From Fibrobacter sp. UWR4 (GTDB lineage: Bacteria > Fibrobacterota > Fibrobacteria > Fibrobacterales > Fibrobacteraceae): a stretch of 64,000 nt of DNA. The stretch is from NCBI RefSeq assembly GCF_003149045.1, contig NZ_QGDU01000018.1, positions 17,847 through 81,846 of the forward strand, given 5' to 3'. Below the pieces are notes generated by a model. That model was not told the DNA's origin and ran no database searches. It saw only the letters and a list, made by a program, of their open reading frames with translations. The position numbers and the translations under genes were made by a program. This document shows positions 1-7,068 of the stretch, piece by piece. How positions within the stretch are numbered: the stretch's first letter is position 1; the number at the start of each line of letters is the position of its first letter.

Positions 1-202
1 CACCCGGCGTAACCCGCACTAAACAATGTCCCAGTTTTGAGTTCGGCCAAAGCCGAAATTATGGATTAAGAACATCCAACTCCGTAATAAAGGTTCAGTT
101 ATAATATACTCATTTTTTGAAGGTGTGGTCACAATCATGCTGCAATTTCTACATTATTCATAAACACATTCGGCGACTTTCAAGGCGCCACGAGAGGCTT
201 TT
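1..202. other. Leading non-coding stretch
   Basis: No convincing reading frame. A hairpin at 41-57 (arms TTCGGC and GCCGAA, loop CAAA) may be the terminator of a gene outside the window. A TATAAT-like hexamer lies near 100-106 and could be a promoter for the gene at 203. Confidence 0.4.
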
Positions 203-448
203 ATGCAGACTAAGGAATTCAGAACCAGTGGCACCTGCGCACAGCTCATCACTTTCGATTACGAAAACGGCAAGATGTACAACCTGAAGTTTTTGGGTGG
301 CTGCAACGGCAACCTGAAGGCCATCGGCAAGCTCTGCGAAGGCAAGGACATGAAGGAAATCGCCGACATCCTGGAAGGCAACACCTGCAACGGCAAGTCC
401 ACTTCCTGCGCAGACCAGCTGGCAAAGGCTCTTCGCGAAGTCATCTAG
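203..448 (+). CDS. TSCPD-domain small protein (TIGR03905 type)
   Basis: An 81-residue protein matching the small TSCPD/TIGR03905 family, whose members carry a C-terminal TSCpDQLA motif; here it reads TSCADQLAKAL, with Asp two residues after the Cys. Further Cys residues lie near residues 12, 34, 43 and 62, including GGCNGN and NTCNGKSTSC, which suggests metal or redox chemistry. The family is related to the C-terminal TSCPD region of vitamin B12-dependent ribonucleotide reductase, but the function of the stand-alone form is unknown to me. The gene starts at ATG after AGAGGC. The DUF1349 gene follows after 30 bp, so the two may be co-transcribed. Confidence 0.8.
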   Translation: MQTKEFRTSGTCAQLITFDYENGKMYNLKFLGGCNGNLKAIGKLCEGKDMKEIADILEGNTCNGKSTSCADQLAKALREVI

Positions 449-478
449 TAAAAGTTCGCACTCGTCCAAAGGCTTGAA

Positions 479-1087
479 ATGACTATCAGCAAGGATCTCT
501 GGAAATGGACCCGCGAGCCTGCCGAATTTAAAATCGACGACGACAGAATCGAAATCGTCACGGCGCCCCACACGGATCTTTGGCAAAGGACCTACTATCA
601 TTTCAGAAATGATAACGCCCCTGTCCTGCAGATCAACACCGCAGACAAGTTCTTTTCCTTTACCGTAAAAACGGAGTTTCACAGCAAGCGTCGTTTTGAC
701 CAGTGCGGAGTGGTAGTTTACCTTGATAGCGAAAACTGGCTCAAGGCATCCATCGAGTACGAGAACGAAAGATTCCAGCATTTGGGCAGCGTGGTCACAA
801 ACATGGGTTACTCGGACTGGGCCACTACAGAGGTCAGTGCAGATATCAAGTCCATGTGGTACCGCCTCAGCCGCCGTGAAGACGATTTCTGCATCGAATG
901 CTCCGAAGACGGCGTTAGGTTCAGGCAGATGCGCATCTGCCACATGCATAAGGCTGTTGCAGAAATCCAATTCGGGATCTACGCCTGCAGCCCTGAGGAT
1001 TCCTCCTTCAAGGCAATCTTTACGGATATGGTAAAAAGCGAATGCAAGTGGCTCCCCCACAATGGTCAGCAACCGGACAAGATTTAA
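479..1087 (+). CDS. DUF1349 domain protein
   Basis: A 202-residue protein resembling DUF1349 (concanavalin-like beta-sandwich; homologues have been labelled 'regulation of enolase protein 1'). Family features seen are the N-terminal WKWTREPAEF segment, DLWQRTYYHF, the strand DQCGVVVYLD, and QFGIYACSPEDSSFKAIF near the end. There is no signal peptide, so it is probably cytosolic. The molecular role is not established; some members are thought to bind carbohydrate. It lies 30 bp downstream of the TSCPD gene and 79 bp upstream of rubrerythrin, all on the same strand. Confidence 0.75.
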   Translation: MTISKDLWKWTREPAEFKIDDDRIEIVTAPHTDLWQRTYYHFRNDNAPVLQINTADKFFSFTVKTEFHSKRRFDQCGVVVYLDSENWLKASIEYENERFQHLGSVVTNMGYSDWATTEVSADIKSMWYRLSRREDDFCIECSEDGVRFRQMRICHMHKAVAEIQFGIYACSPEDSSFKAIFTDMVKSECKWLPHNGQQPDKI

Positions 1088-1166
1088 TTTTATGGGACGA
1101 TTCCTTTAAAACATTGTATATTAAAACCGAAATTCATTTTTTGCGTTATCGCAAGGAGACATAAAA

Positions 1167-1706
1167 ATGGCAAACAAGTACGCTGGTACCCAGACCGAAA
1201 AGAACCTCGAAGCTGCATTCGCAGGCGAATCCCAGGCCCGTAACAAGTACACCTACTTTGCATCCAAGGCAAAGAAGGACGGTTTTGAACAGATCGCCGC
1301 AATGTTCCTGAAGACTGCAGAAAACGAAAAGGAACATGCCAAGATGTGGTTCAAGGAACTGAACGGCATCGGTGACACTGCAGAAAACCTGAAGGCCGCA
1401 GCCGACGGTGAAAACTACGAATGGACCGACATGTACGAAGAATTTGCAAAGACCGCCGAAGCCGAAGGCTTTGACGCCCTCGCAAAGAAGTTCCGCCTGG
1501 TAGGCGCCATCGAAAAGCATCACGAAGAACGTTACCGCGCACTCCTCAAGAACGTGGAAACTGCAGCTGTGTTCGAAAAGAGCGAAGTCAAGGTTTGGGA
1601 ATGCCGCAACTGCGGTCATATCGTGGTCGGCACCAAGGCTCCCGAAGTCTGCCCCACCTGCGCTCATCCCCAGTCCTACTTCGAAGTCAACGCTGAGAAT
1701 TACTAA
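1167..1706 (+). CDS. rbr: Rubrerythrin
   Basis: A 179-residue rubrerythrin, a non-haem iron peroxidase that protects anaerobes by reducing hydrogen peroxide with electrons from rubredoxin or NADH-linked partners. The N-terminal ferritin-like four-helix domain carries di-iron ligands in [18 protein letters not shown] (around residues 8-27), [10 protein letters not shown] (52-61), and a later [11 protein letters not shown] and EKHHEERY pair. The C-terminal rubredoxin-like domain has the two Cys pairs CRNCGH and CPTCAHP that hold one iron. The length is normal for the family. A strong Shine-Dalgarno (AAGGAGA) precedes the ATG and a terminator follows at 1829-1857. Confidence 0.95.
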   Translation: MANKYAGTQTEKNLEAAFAGESQARNKYTYFASKAKKDGFEQIAAMFLKTAENEKEHAKMWFKELNGIGDTAENLKAAADGENYEWTDMYEEFAKTAEAEGFDALAKKFRLVGAIEKHHEERYRALLKNVETAAVFEKSEVKVWECRNCGHIVVGTKAPEVCPTCAHPQSYFEVNAENY

Positions 1707-1708
1707 GG

Positions 1709-1800
1709 TCGAGTGTCGCAGAAACAAGCTCGCTTGTTTCTATGACCGAGACCAGTAATTCGCCACGAAGTGGCAAAATTATTAGCAAGGCGAATGTCGC
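1709..1800. repeat. Hairpin-mosaic intergenic repeat
   Basis: Three short-loop hairpins in a row: arms AGAAACAAGC/GCTTGTTTCT (1720-1741), GCCAC/GTGGC (about 1762-1774) and GTCGCG/CGCGAC (about 1796-1812). An outer GGTC/GACC pair encloses the first. The style, AAACAAGC stem and the 11-mer GAGTGTCGCAG are shared with the repeats at 24.8-25.1 kb. It is placed after rbr and before its terminator. Confidence 0.5.
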
Positions 1801-1828
1801 GACAATCGCGACTCCACCAAATTTAAAA

Positions 1829-1857
1829 GACCTGAGCAATCTCGCTCAGGCCTTTTT
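1829..1857 (+). terminator. Terminator after rubrerythrin
   Basis: Stem CCTGAGC/GCTCAGG with loop AATCTC, followed by CCTTTTT. The preceding A-rich stretch makes it usable on both strands, so it may also end the leftward gene at 1883-2803. Confidence 0.8.
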
Positions 1858-1882
1858 CAAAAAAAATATAGTTCTTTAAGGT

Positions 1883-2803
1883 TTACTTAAAGCCGAGACC
1901 GTCCAGAATGCGGTCCGCGATCAATTCGAAGCCTTGATCGTTAGGATGGGTAGCAGCGAAAGAATCCGTGATAATCCCCAATTCTCCAACGAAGTTCAGC
2001 TGCTTCGATTTAGGATTGTCGAAATGGTCCAGAATGAAGATAACCGTCTGGTATAGTTTGTCATCTTCCTTGAAGGCGACAAACAGAGTATCCTCACCAT
2101 AGACACGATATTCTTCATAGCTAATACTTTGGGTACGGACATCCGGATATTGAATGATGTCTCCCACCTTAGCCTGATTTTCCCGTACGTTCAAGTCCGA
2201 GATATCGATCAACTGTACGCCATAATCCTCCGTCACCTCACGGAGGATTTTTTGTTTGCGGCTATTGGAATACCATTCCCCCACCCAGACTACCTTGGCG
2301 TTGGGAGCCTTGACACAGACCGTATCCATAATGGCGCCCACCGTCTTCTTCATACGGGTCACTTCCTCGCCAGTATCGATATTATCGCCCAATTGGATAA
2401 TAACCAGATCATTGGAGTCAGAAAGGCTCGGCGAGATATTTTCCGAAATGGAAGCATACAGTTCATCATTACTCAGGGCATTTTCCGTATGCTTCGCCAT
2501 CACCCGCCTACCTATGCAATCAGGGTTCAGACTACGAAAGGCAGAATCTATCCTGGAAAAATAATCCTTTGAGATTTCGCTGGCAGCAAGACCGAAACCC
2601 CCATTGCCAAGCAAGAGGGAATTTCCAAGAACGATATAATTCGAAGGAGGATTGGCACGATCGATGGTACGATCCCCACAAACCTTTGAAACGGGCTCCA
2701 CAAAGTTCTGGCTAGATGAGTCATCCCCGCAAGCAACCAGCAACAGCAATAAAAGAACCGGCAATAATCTCTTATGATTCACACTCATTTTCCACCCATT
2801 CAT
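1883..2803 (-). CDS. SGNH-hydrolase-like lipoprotein
   Basis: A 306-residue predicted lipoprotein: hydrophobic signal LLPVLLLLLLVAC with Cys at the lipobox followed by GDDSSS, typical of Fibrobacter envelope proteins. SGNH/GDSL-like features follow: IVLGNSLLLGNGG near residue 55 in place of the GDS block, VIIQLGDNID (block III-like Gly/Asp) near 135, and THPNDQGFELIA near 290, matching the C-terminal DxxH/HPN block. This suggests an esterase acting on an envelope or extracellular acyl substrate, but the nucleophile context is divergent, so activity is uncertain. GGAG lies 8 nt before the first ATG; an ATG five codons later is an alternative start. Confidence 0.6.
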   Translation of the reverse strand: MNGWKMSVNHKRLLPVLLLLLLVACGDDSSSQNFVEPVSKVCGDRTIDRANPPSNYIVLGNSLLLGNGGFGLAASEISKDYFSRIDSAFRSLNPDCIGRRVMAKHTENALSNDELYASISENISPSLSDSNDLVIIQLGDNIDTGEEVTRMKKTVGAIMDTVCVKAPNAKVVWVGEWYSNSRKQKILREVTEDYGVQLIDISDLNVRENQAKVGDIIQYPDVRTQSISYEEYRVYGEDTLFVAFKEDDKLYQTVIFILDHFDNPKSKQLNFVGELGIITDSFAATHPNDQGFELIADRILDGLGFK

Positions 2804-2845
2804 TAATTTAACTCCAAATTCGGCGAGAACAAAGAAAAATATTTT

Positions 2846-2853
2846 TATATTTG
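2846..2853 (+). promoter_or_regulatory. TAnnTTTG promoter motif before tRNA-Leu
   Basis: TATATTTG 17 nt upstream of the tRNA 5' end matches the Bacteroidetes-type -7 element TAnnTTTG. No clear -33 element was seen. Confidence 0.45.
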
Positions 2854-2870
2854 TACACCCGAAGAAACAT

Positions 2871-2950
2871 GCGAGAGTGGCGGAATTGGCAGACGCGCCA
2901 GACTTAGGATCTGGTACCTCGGTGTGTGGGTTCGACTCCCACCCCTCGCA
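2871..2950 (+). tRNA. tRNA-Leu (anticodon UAG)
   Basis: A class II tRNA of 80 nt. The anticodon arm CAGA-CTTAGGA-TCTG gives anticodon TAG, reading CUN leucine codons. The T arm is GTGGG-TTCGACT-CCCAC, and the acceptor GCGAGAG pairs with CCCTCGC with one A-C mismatch at the sixth pair. CCA is not encoded. A long variable arm is present, as expected for Leu. Confidence 0.95.
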
Positions 2951-3019
2951 CGAAAAAAGGCTTCCCAGGATTTGCTGGGAAGCTTTTTTTAATGCGATTA
3001 CGGAATCTGACGCAGGAAC

Positions 3020-3661
3020 TTAACGTTCCGCGATGGCCTGCATCCTGCGGGCGAATGTACGCATGCGGTCCAGGTCGTTTTGGTCGGGATGCTTCTCGGC
3101 ATCGGCCCAGCGCTTCTTGCAGGATTCCAGATCCTCGCCCCGATGACCGGGAACTTTACCTTCCAGGCGACGCTTGATAAGGGCGGGGTTAACAGCAGCC
3201 TGACAGCTGAATGTTCCTAGGATGGCATTGTCGGGGCCAAGCAAAGCGCCGGCTCGGGCAAAAGCGGTTACCGTATGTTCGCTACCTTCATAGGCGCCAT
3301 GAGTCTGGAACAGGGCCACCTTCTTTCCGGAAATTTTCGGGAGAAGGATTGCAGCCCTCTGGTCGGGTGCGCCACGGCGCAGCCAGTAACCCATCAGGAT
3401 GCAATCGTACTTGGACAACTTGGATGCAATTTCGCCAATCTTGCTTTCTTCCGCAACGGAAAGGGACTTGCACTTTCCATCGATACTGATGGAACCTTCT
3501 TCTTCAAGATATTCGGAAACCGCTTCCGTCTGATTTCTCGGTTCCAAACCAAGAATTTCATTTACGTTCAGAAGGTCTGCCCCTAAAGTTTCGGCAGCAA
3601 CCTCAGCTAGCTTACGGGTATTTCCCGTAACCGAGGAATAACACACACACCATTTTACCAT
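3020..3661 (-). CDS. Flavodoxin-family protein
   Basis: A 213-residue protein with an N-terminal flavodoxin fold. The FMN phosphate-binding loop is YSSVTGNTRKLAE at residues 8-20 (S/TxTGNT signature); a second FMN-contact segment, CILMGYWLRRGAPD, lies near 80, and KKVALFQTHGAY near 110. The C-terminal portion (AVNPALIKRRLEGK and following) is charged and helical. It probably carries electrons in the cytosol, with substrates or partners unknown. It resembles the flavodoxin-like subunits found beside flavin oxidoreductases, but no such partner is adjacent. It starts at ATG 3661 with no obvious ribosome binding site. Confidence 0.8.
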   Translation of the reverse strand: MVKWCVCYSSVTGNTRKLAEVAAETLGADLLNVNEILGLEPRNQTEAVSEYLEEEGSISIDGKCKSLSVAEESKIGEIASKLSKYDCILMGYWLRRGAPDQRAAILLPKISGKKVALFQTHGAYEGSEHTVTAFARAGALLGPDNAILGTFSCQAAVNPALIKRRLEGKVPGHRGEDLESCKKRWADAEKHPDQNDLDRMRTFARRMQAIAER

Positions 3662-3742
3662 ACTTTGAATTTTAGTAATATCTTGAGGGCAATTTCAACG
3701 ATTTCTAAATTTTCTCCCACGTTTTTGATTTAGAACACAGTC

Positions 3743-4651
3743 ATGCAATCCCTAATTACCGCACATATCTGTATTTTTCTTGCGGCAGCCAGCTGGGGCC
3801 TGATGGCACCCATCGGGAAAGACGCCATGATGCACGGCATTACGGGCCTGGACATGGTATTCTTCCGTGTGGCAGGGGCCGCAGTCAGCTTTTGGACTGC
3901 GTCCCTTGTACTGAAGGTTTTACGCAAGGAACCTAAGGCAAGGCCACCGAAAAAGGACATCCTGAAATTTGCAGGGGCAGGCCTTTTCGCCATCGTCTGC
4001 AACCAGTGCTGCTTTACCGTGGGGCTTTCCATTACCTCCCCCATCAACGCTTCCATCGTGGCTACAAGCCTCCCTATTTTCGCACTGATTTCCTCTGCCA
4101 TCTTCCTGAAGGAAAGAATTACCCTCAAGAAAATTCTGGGCATTGGCCTTGGACTTTCTGGTGCCCTTATGCTAGTGCTGGGAAGCGTTTCTGCCAACAA
4201 CGCCAAGGCGGGAAATATTGTGGGGGATTTACTTTGTATGACATCCCAGTGCAGTTTCGCAATTTACTTGGGACTATTCAAGAATCTCATTAGCAAGTAT
4301 GATGTGATTACCTGCATGAAATGGATGTTCACGTTTTCCACCTTGATGGTGGCGCCCCTGACCTTAGGCGGTGTCACGGCCATTCCCTTTGCAGAGATCG
4401 CGCCCATGACCTGGGCGGAAACAGGCTTCGTTGTGTTTGGCGGAACCTTCATTGCCTACCTGCTCATGGCAAAAGCACAGAAGGCGTTGCGCCCTACGGT
4501 GGTGGCCATGTACAATTATGTTCAGCCCATTGTGTCTGCGGTTGTATCTGTCCTTGCAGGGCTTGCCTTGTTCGGATTCAGTCACGCCCTTGCCATCCTG
4601 CTGATCGTAGCGGGCGTGTACACGGTGAACAGCGCAAAAACGAAAACTTGA
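3743..4651 (+). CDS. EamA/DMT-family transporter
   Basis: A 302-residue integral membrane protein with two EamA repeats of five helices each. The first begins at ICIFLAAASWGLMAPIGKDA and the second around VGDLLCMTSQCSFAIYLG (near 165). The internal repeat, roughly ten hydrophobic segments and the length all fit the drug/metabolite transporter superfamily. Members export amino acids, metabolites or drugs; the substrate cannot be deduced. The start at 3743 lacks a Shine-Dalgarno. The NYN gene begins 30 bp downstream. Confidence 0.85.
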   Translation: MQSLITAHICIFLAAASWGLMAPIGKDAMMHGITGLDMVFFRVAGAAVSFWTASLVLKVLRKEPKARPPKKDILKFAGAGLFAIVCNQCCFTVGLSITSPINASIVATSLPIFALISSAIFLKERITLKKILGIGLGLSGALMLVLGSVSANNAKAGNIVGDLLCMTSQCSFAIYLGLFKNLISKYDVITCMKWMFTFSTLMVAPLTLGGVTAIPFAEIAPMTWAETGFVVFGGTFIAYLLMAKAQKALRPTVVAMYNYVQPIVSAVVSVLAGLALFGFSHALAILLIVAGVYTVNSAKTKT

Positions 4652-4681
4652 TCCCTGCGGATTTTTTTTATTTTTTCGAAT

Positions 4682-5428
4682 ATGGAAAACGAACAGCTGG
4701 AACAGAGAATCGCTCTTTTTATTGACTGCGACAATGCAAGCGTCAAGGCCATTTATGGCATCATGGAAGAACTGGCCAAGTATGGTGAAACTGGTATTCG
4801 CCGCGCCTATGGCAACTGGACTGAAAAGAACCCCTGGGAAGAGGTTCTTCATGATTACGCTATTCAGCCTTTCCAGCAGTTCCCCTACACCAAGGGAAAG
4901 AACGCAACAGACATGGCAATGGCAATCGACGTGATGGACATTCTGTATTCCGAGGACATCGACATTTTCGCCATCGTCAGCAGCGATTCCGACTTTACGC
5001 CGCTAGCCATGAAGCTCCGCGCTAAATCCAAGATGGTCATCGGCTTCGGCGAAGAAAAGACTCCAAGCCCCTTCATTCACTCCTGCAATCTTTTTGTCTT
5101 TACAGATAAACTAGATGAAATGGGCGGCATGGATGACATCCCGGAAATGATCGAGCCCAAGGACGAAAAGAAGGACAAGAAGAAGCTCCGCAGCGATACC
5201 AAGCTCATGAATGCCATCCGTCAGGCTATTGCCGAATCCAAGGACGATGACGACTGGGCACTGGCCGCAAAGGTCTCCCAGCAGATCAGCCGCCGCACTT
5301 CCATGTCCCCCAAGAACTTCGGCTATTCCACCTGGCCCAAGCTGATTCACGCCACCGAATCTTTCGAAGAGCGCAAGAACGCCAAGGGTCATCAGGAATT
5401 CAAGCTGAAGGTAAAATCCAGTAAGTAA
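4682..5428 (+). CDS. NYN (PIN-like) domain and OST-HTH protein
   Basis: A 248-residue protein. The N-terminal NYN domain (residues 10-145), a PIN-like nuclease fold, retains its acidic residues: ALFIDCDNASVKAI with Asp pair, KNATDMAMAIDVMD near 72 and the SSDSDFTPLAMKLR signature near 100. After a Lys/Asp-rich linker, residues about 175-245 form a LOTUS/OST-HTH-like winged-helix RNA-binding domain (KLMNAIRQAIAESK to EFKLKVK). This pairing is typical of LabA/MARF1-like putative RNA nucleases. Its stop codon abuts that of the converging gene at 5429. The cellular RNA target is unknown. Confidence 0.85.
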   Translation: MENEQLEQRIALFIDCDNASVKAIYGIMEELAKYGETGIRRAYGNWTEKNPWEEVLHDYAIQPFQQFPYTKGKNATDMAMAIDVMDILYSEDIDIFAIVSSDSDFTPLAMKLRAKSKMVIGFGEEKTPSPFIHSCNLFVFTDKLDEMGGMDDIPEMIEPKDEKKDKKKLRSDTKLMNAIRQAIAESKDDDDWALAAKVSQQISRRTSMSPKNFGYSTWPKLIHATESFEERKNAKGHQEFKLKVKSSK

Positions 5429-6118
5429 CTATCTTCTGGAAACTTTCAGGCCCGCGCTTAAGGTGTAGGCGTTTTCATCAAACTCTCCCCCAGTGGAGCC
5501 TCCAAGCATAAAGGAGGTACCTACGCCCAGAAGCCAGTGGTTGGTCACGTACCATTCCTTTCCGGCTTCCAACTTAATGCCTAAACCACTCATGCTGATG
5601 CGGGAACTGAAATAATCGTCATCCCCCATCTTCAGCGAGGACGCGCCTATAGACACTCCGATAAAGGAGCCTCTCCAAAAAGAAGTGGAATCGAAATCGG
5701 GATAAACCGTAATACCCACAGAGACGAAGGCATAAGTCAAATCCACTTGTCCCTCCTTGTCCGTCTTATACCCATTGGAACGTTTTTTTACACGATGCCT
5801 ATCCGCATCAATGAACGCCAAATCCACACCTACGTGAAAAGCCACGTTACTGGTGGTCATGCCGCCCACCTTAAAACCTCCACCAAAACCGCAGCCATCG
5901 GCATCGTCCGTAATATCATCATGATTCCAGTCCGAATAATCCGGATCCGAAGAGGCGCTATATCCAAGACACCTAAAATCGGCACTAAAATCAAGAAATA
6001 AATTTAAGTCCGGATACTGTCTCACTTGAGTCTTGGAAGAATCCTGGACTAAAGTGCTATCTGCATCCGCAAATGCAAAAGCCGCAAGGGCTAGCAGAAC
6101 TATCAAAAATCTTTTCAT
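5429..6118 (-). CDS. Outer-membrane beta-barrel protein, function unknown
   Basis: A 229-residue protein with a clear signal peptide (MKRFLIVLLALAAFAFADA). Alternating hydrophobic/polar strands rich in Gly and aromatics follow, such as GFGGGFKVGGMTTSNVAFHV and HWLLGVGTSFMLGG. It ends in an Arg-rich strand (AGLKVSRR) rather than the usual terminal Phe. This profile fits a porin-like outer-membrane barrel of the OmpW/opacity type. There is no assignable function. The gene converges tail to tail with the NYN gene without any gap. Confidence 0.6.
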   Translation of the reverse strand: MKRFLIVLLALAAFAFADADSTLVQDSSKTQVRQYPDLNLFLDFSADFRCLGYSASSDPDYSDWNHDDITDDADGCGFGGGFKVGGMTTSNVAFHVGVDLAFIDADRHRVKKRSNGYKTDKEGQVDLTYAFVSVGITVYPDFDSTSFWRGSFIGVSIGASSLKMGDDDYFSSRISMSGLGIKLEAGKEWYVTNHWLLGVGTSFMLGGSTGGEFDENAYTLSAGLKVSRR

Positions 6119-6177
6119 ATTTCCTCCTTATAAAATAATGTAGTAATAAACGGACGCAGAAACTTTCCGCCAGTAAA

Positions 6178-6211
6178 CAAAAAAAATCTGCCAACTTCCC
6201 GACAGATTTTT
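6178..6211 (-). terminator. Terminator after tmk
   Basis: Stem AAAATCTG/CAGATTTT with a 12-nt loop, followed on the minus strand by a T run. It lies 25 bp past the tmk stop. Confidence 0.7.
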
Positions 6212-6235
6212 AAACATTTGGATTGAATCGCTAAA

Positions 6236-6868
6236 CTAAGCCAGTTTCGCCTTTACCAGCTTGATGAGATCCGCGAAGACTTCATCCGGAGTACGTTCGC
6301 CGTTAATGGCGGAAACGCAGTCACTGTAATCGCGGGCCGCAGCCAGATAGCCTTCACGAACCTTCTCAAAAAATTCAGCCTTCTCGCTTTCCAGGCGGTC
6401 GGGGGCTTCCCCACGTTTGGAGGTGCGCTCACGGCTGCATTTAACGCTAATGTCAATGACCACAGTCAGTTCCGGGAAGCAGTCACCACAGGTCAGTTCC
6501 GTAAGGCGCTGCACCTTGTCGGCACCAAGACCGCGGGCGTATCCCTGGTAGGCGAAAGTGCTCCACGCAAAGCGATCGGCGATGACCACCTTTCCAGCAG
6601 CAAGAGCGGGACGGATGATTTCGTGAATCACCTGGGCGCGTGCTGCGTTATACAGCAACAGCTCGGTGTCATTTCCCATGACGCCCTTGAAGGCAGGGTC
6701 CAGAAGGATGCCGCGAATCTGCTCGGAGATTTTTGCACCACCGGGTTCACGCAGACGCACTACCTGATAGCCTTCCGACTCAAGAGCGGACACCAGCATG
6801 TCGATCTGTGTCGACTTGCCGGAACCGTCAATACCTTCCAATGAAAAGAAACGCCTTGCAGTCTTCAT
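6236..6868 (-). CDS. tmk: Thymidylate kinase
   Basis: A 210-residue dTMP kinase, which phosphorylates dTMP to dTDP with ATP in the last specific step to dTTP. The P-loop is FSLEGIDGSGKST at residues 8-20, the LREPGG motif lies near 39-44, the DR motif is VVIADRFAWSTFAYQG near 95, and a LID region with Arg residues (CSRERTSKRGE) lies near 147. Length and motif order are standard. secA lies upstream on the same strand, separated by 200 bp of CTAG-rich non-coding DNA. Confidence 0.95.
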   Translation of the reverse strand: MKTARRFFSLEGIDGSGKSTQIDMLVSALESEGYQVVRLREPGGAKISEQIRGILLDPAFKGVMGNDTELLLYNAARAQVIHEIIRPALAAGKVVIADRFAWSTFAYQGYARGLGADKVQRLTELTCGDCFPELTVVIDISVKCSRERTSKRGEAPDRLESEKAEFFEKVREGYLAAARDYSDCVSAINGERTPDEVFADLIKLVKAKLA

Positions 6869-6869
6869 A

Positions 6870-7066
6870 AGAGGTCGCTCAGTAGTTATAGAGACTAGAA
6901 ATTAGAAACTAGAGGTTAGGGATTTGGTTGTAGGATCTAGGATTTAGCGGCTAGTGGTTAGAGATGTCGGGAATACTTCGTGAAGAAAAACAAAGATGTA
7001 ATTATCTTGAACTCACAAACGCTTGCATCCTGCAGCACTAGACCCTAGAACCTAGCCCCTAGACCC
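6870..7066. repeat. CTAG/TAG-rich low-complexity spacer
   Basis: The 200 bp between secA and tmk hold two blocks of degenerate 7- to 9-mers such as ACTAGAAA, TTAGGGATT, CTAGGATT and ACCCTAGA. CTAG occurs about nine times. No gene is visible, and stop codons fall in several frames. A similar short TAG-rich tract (TAGTAGTTAGTAGGAAGTAGG) begins near 26829. Confidence 0.5.
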
Positions 7067-7068
7067 TA

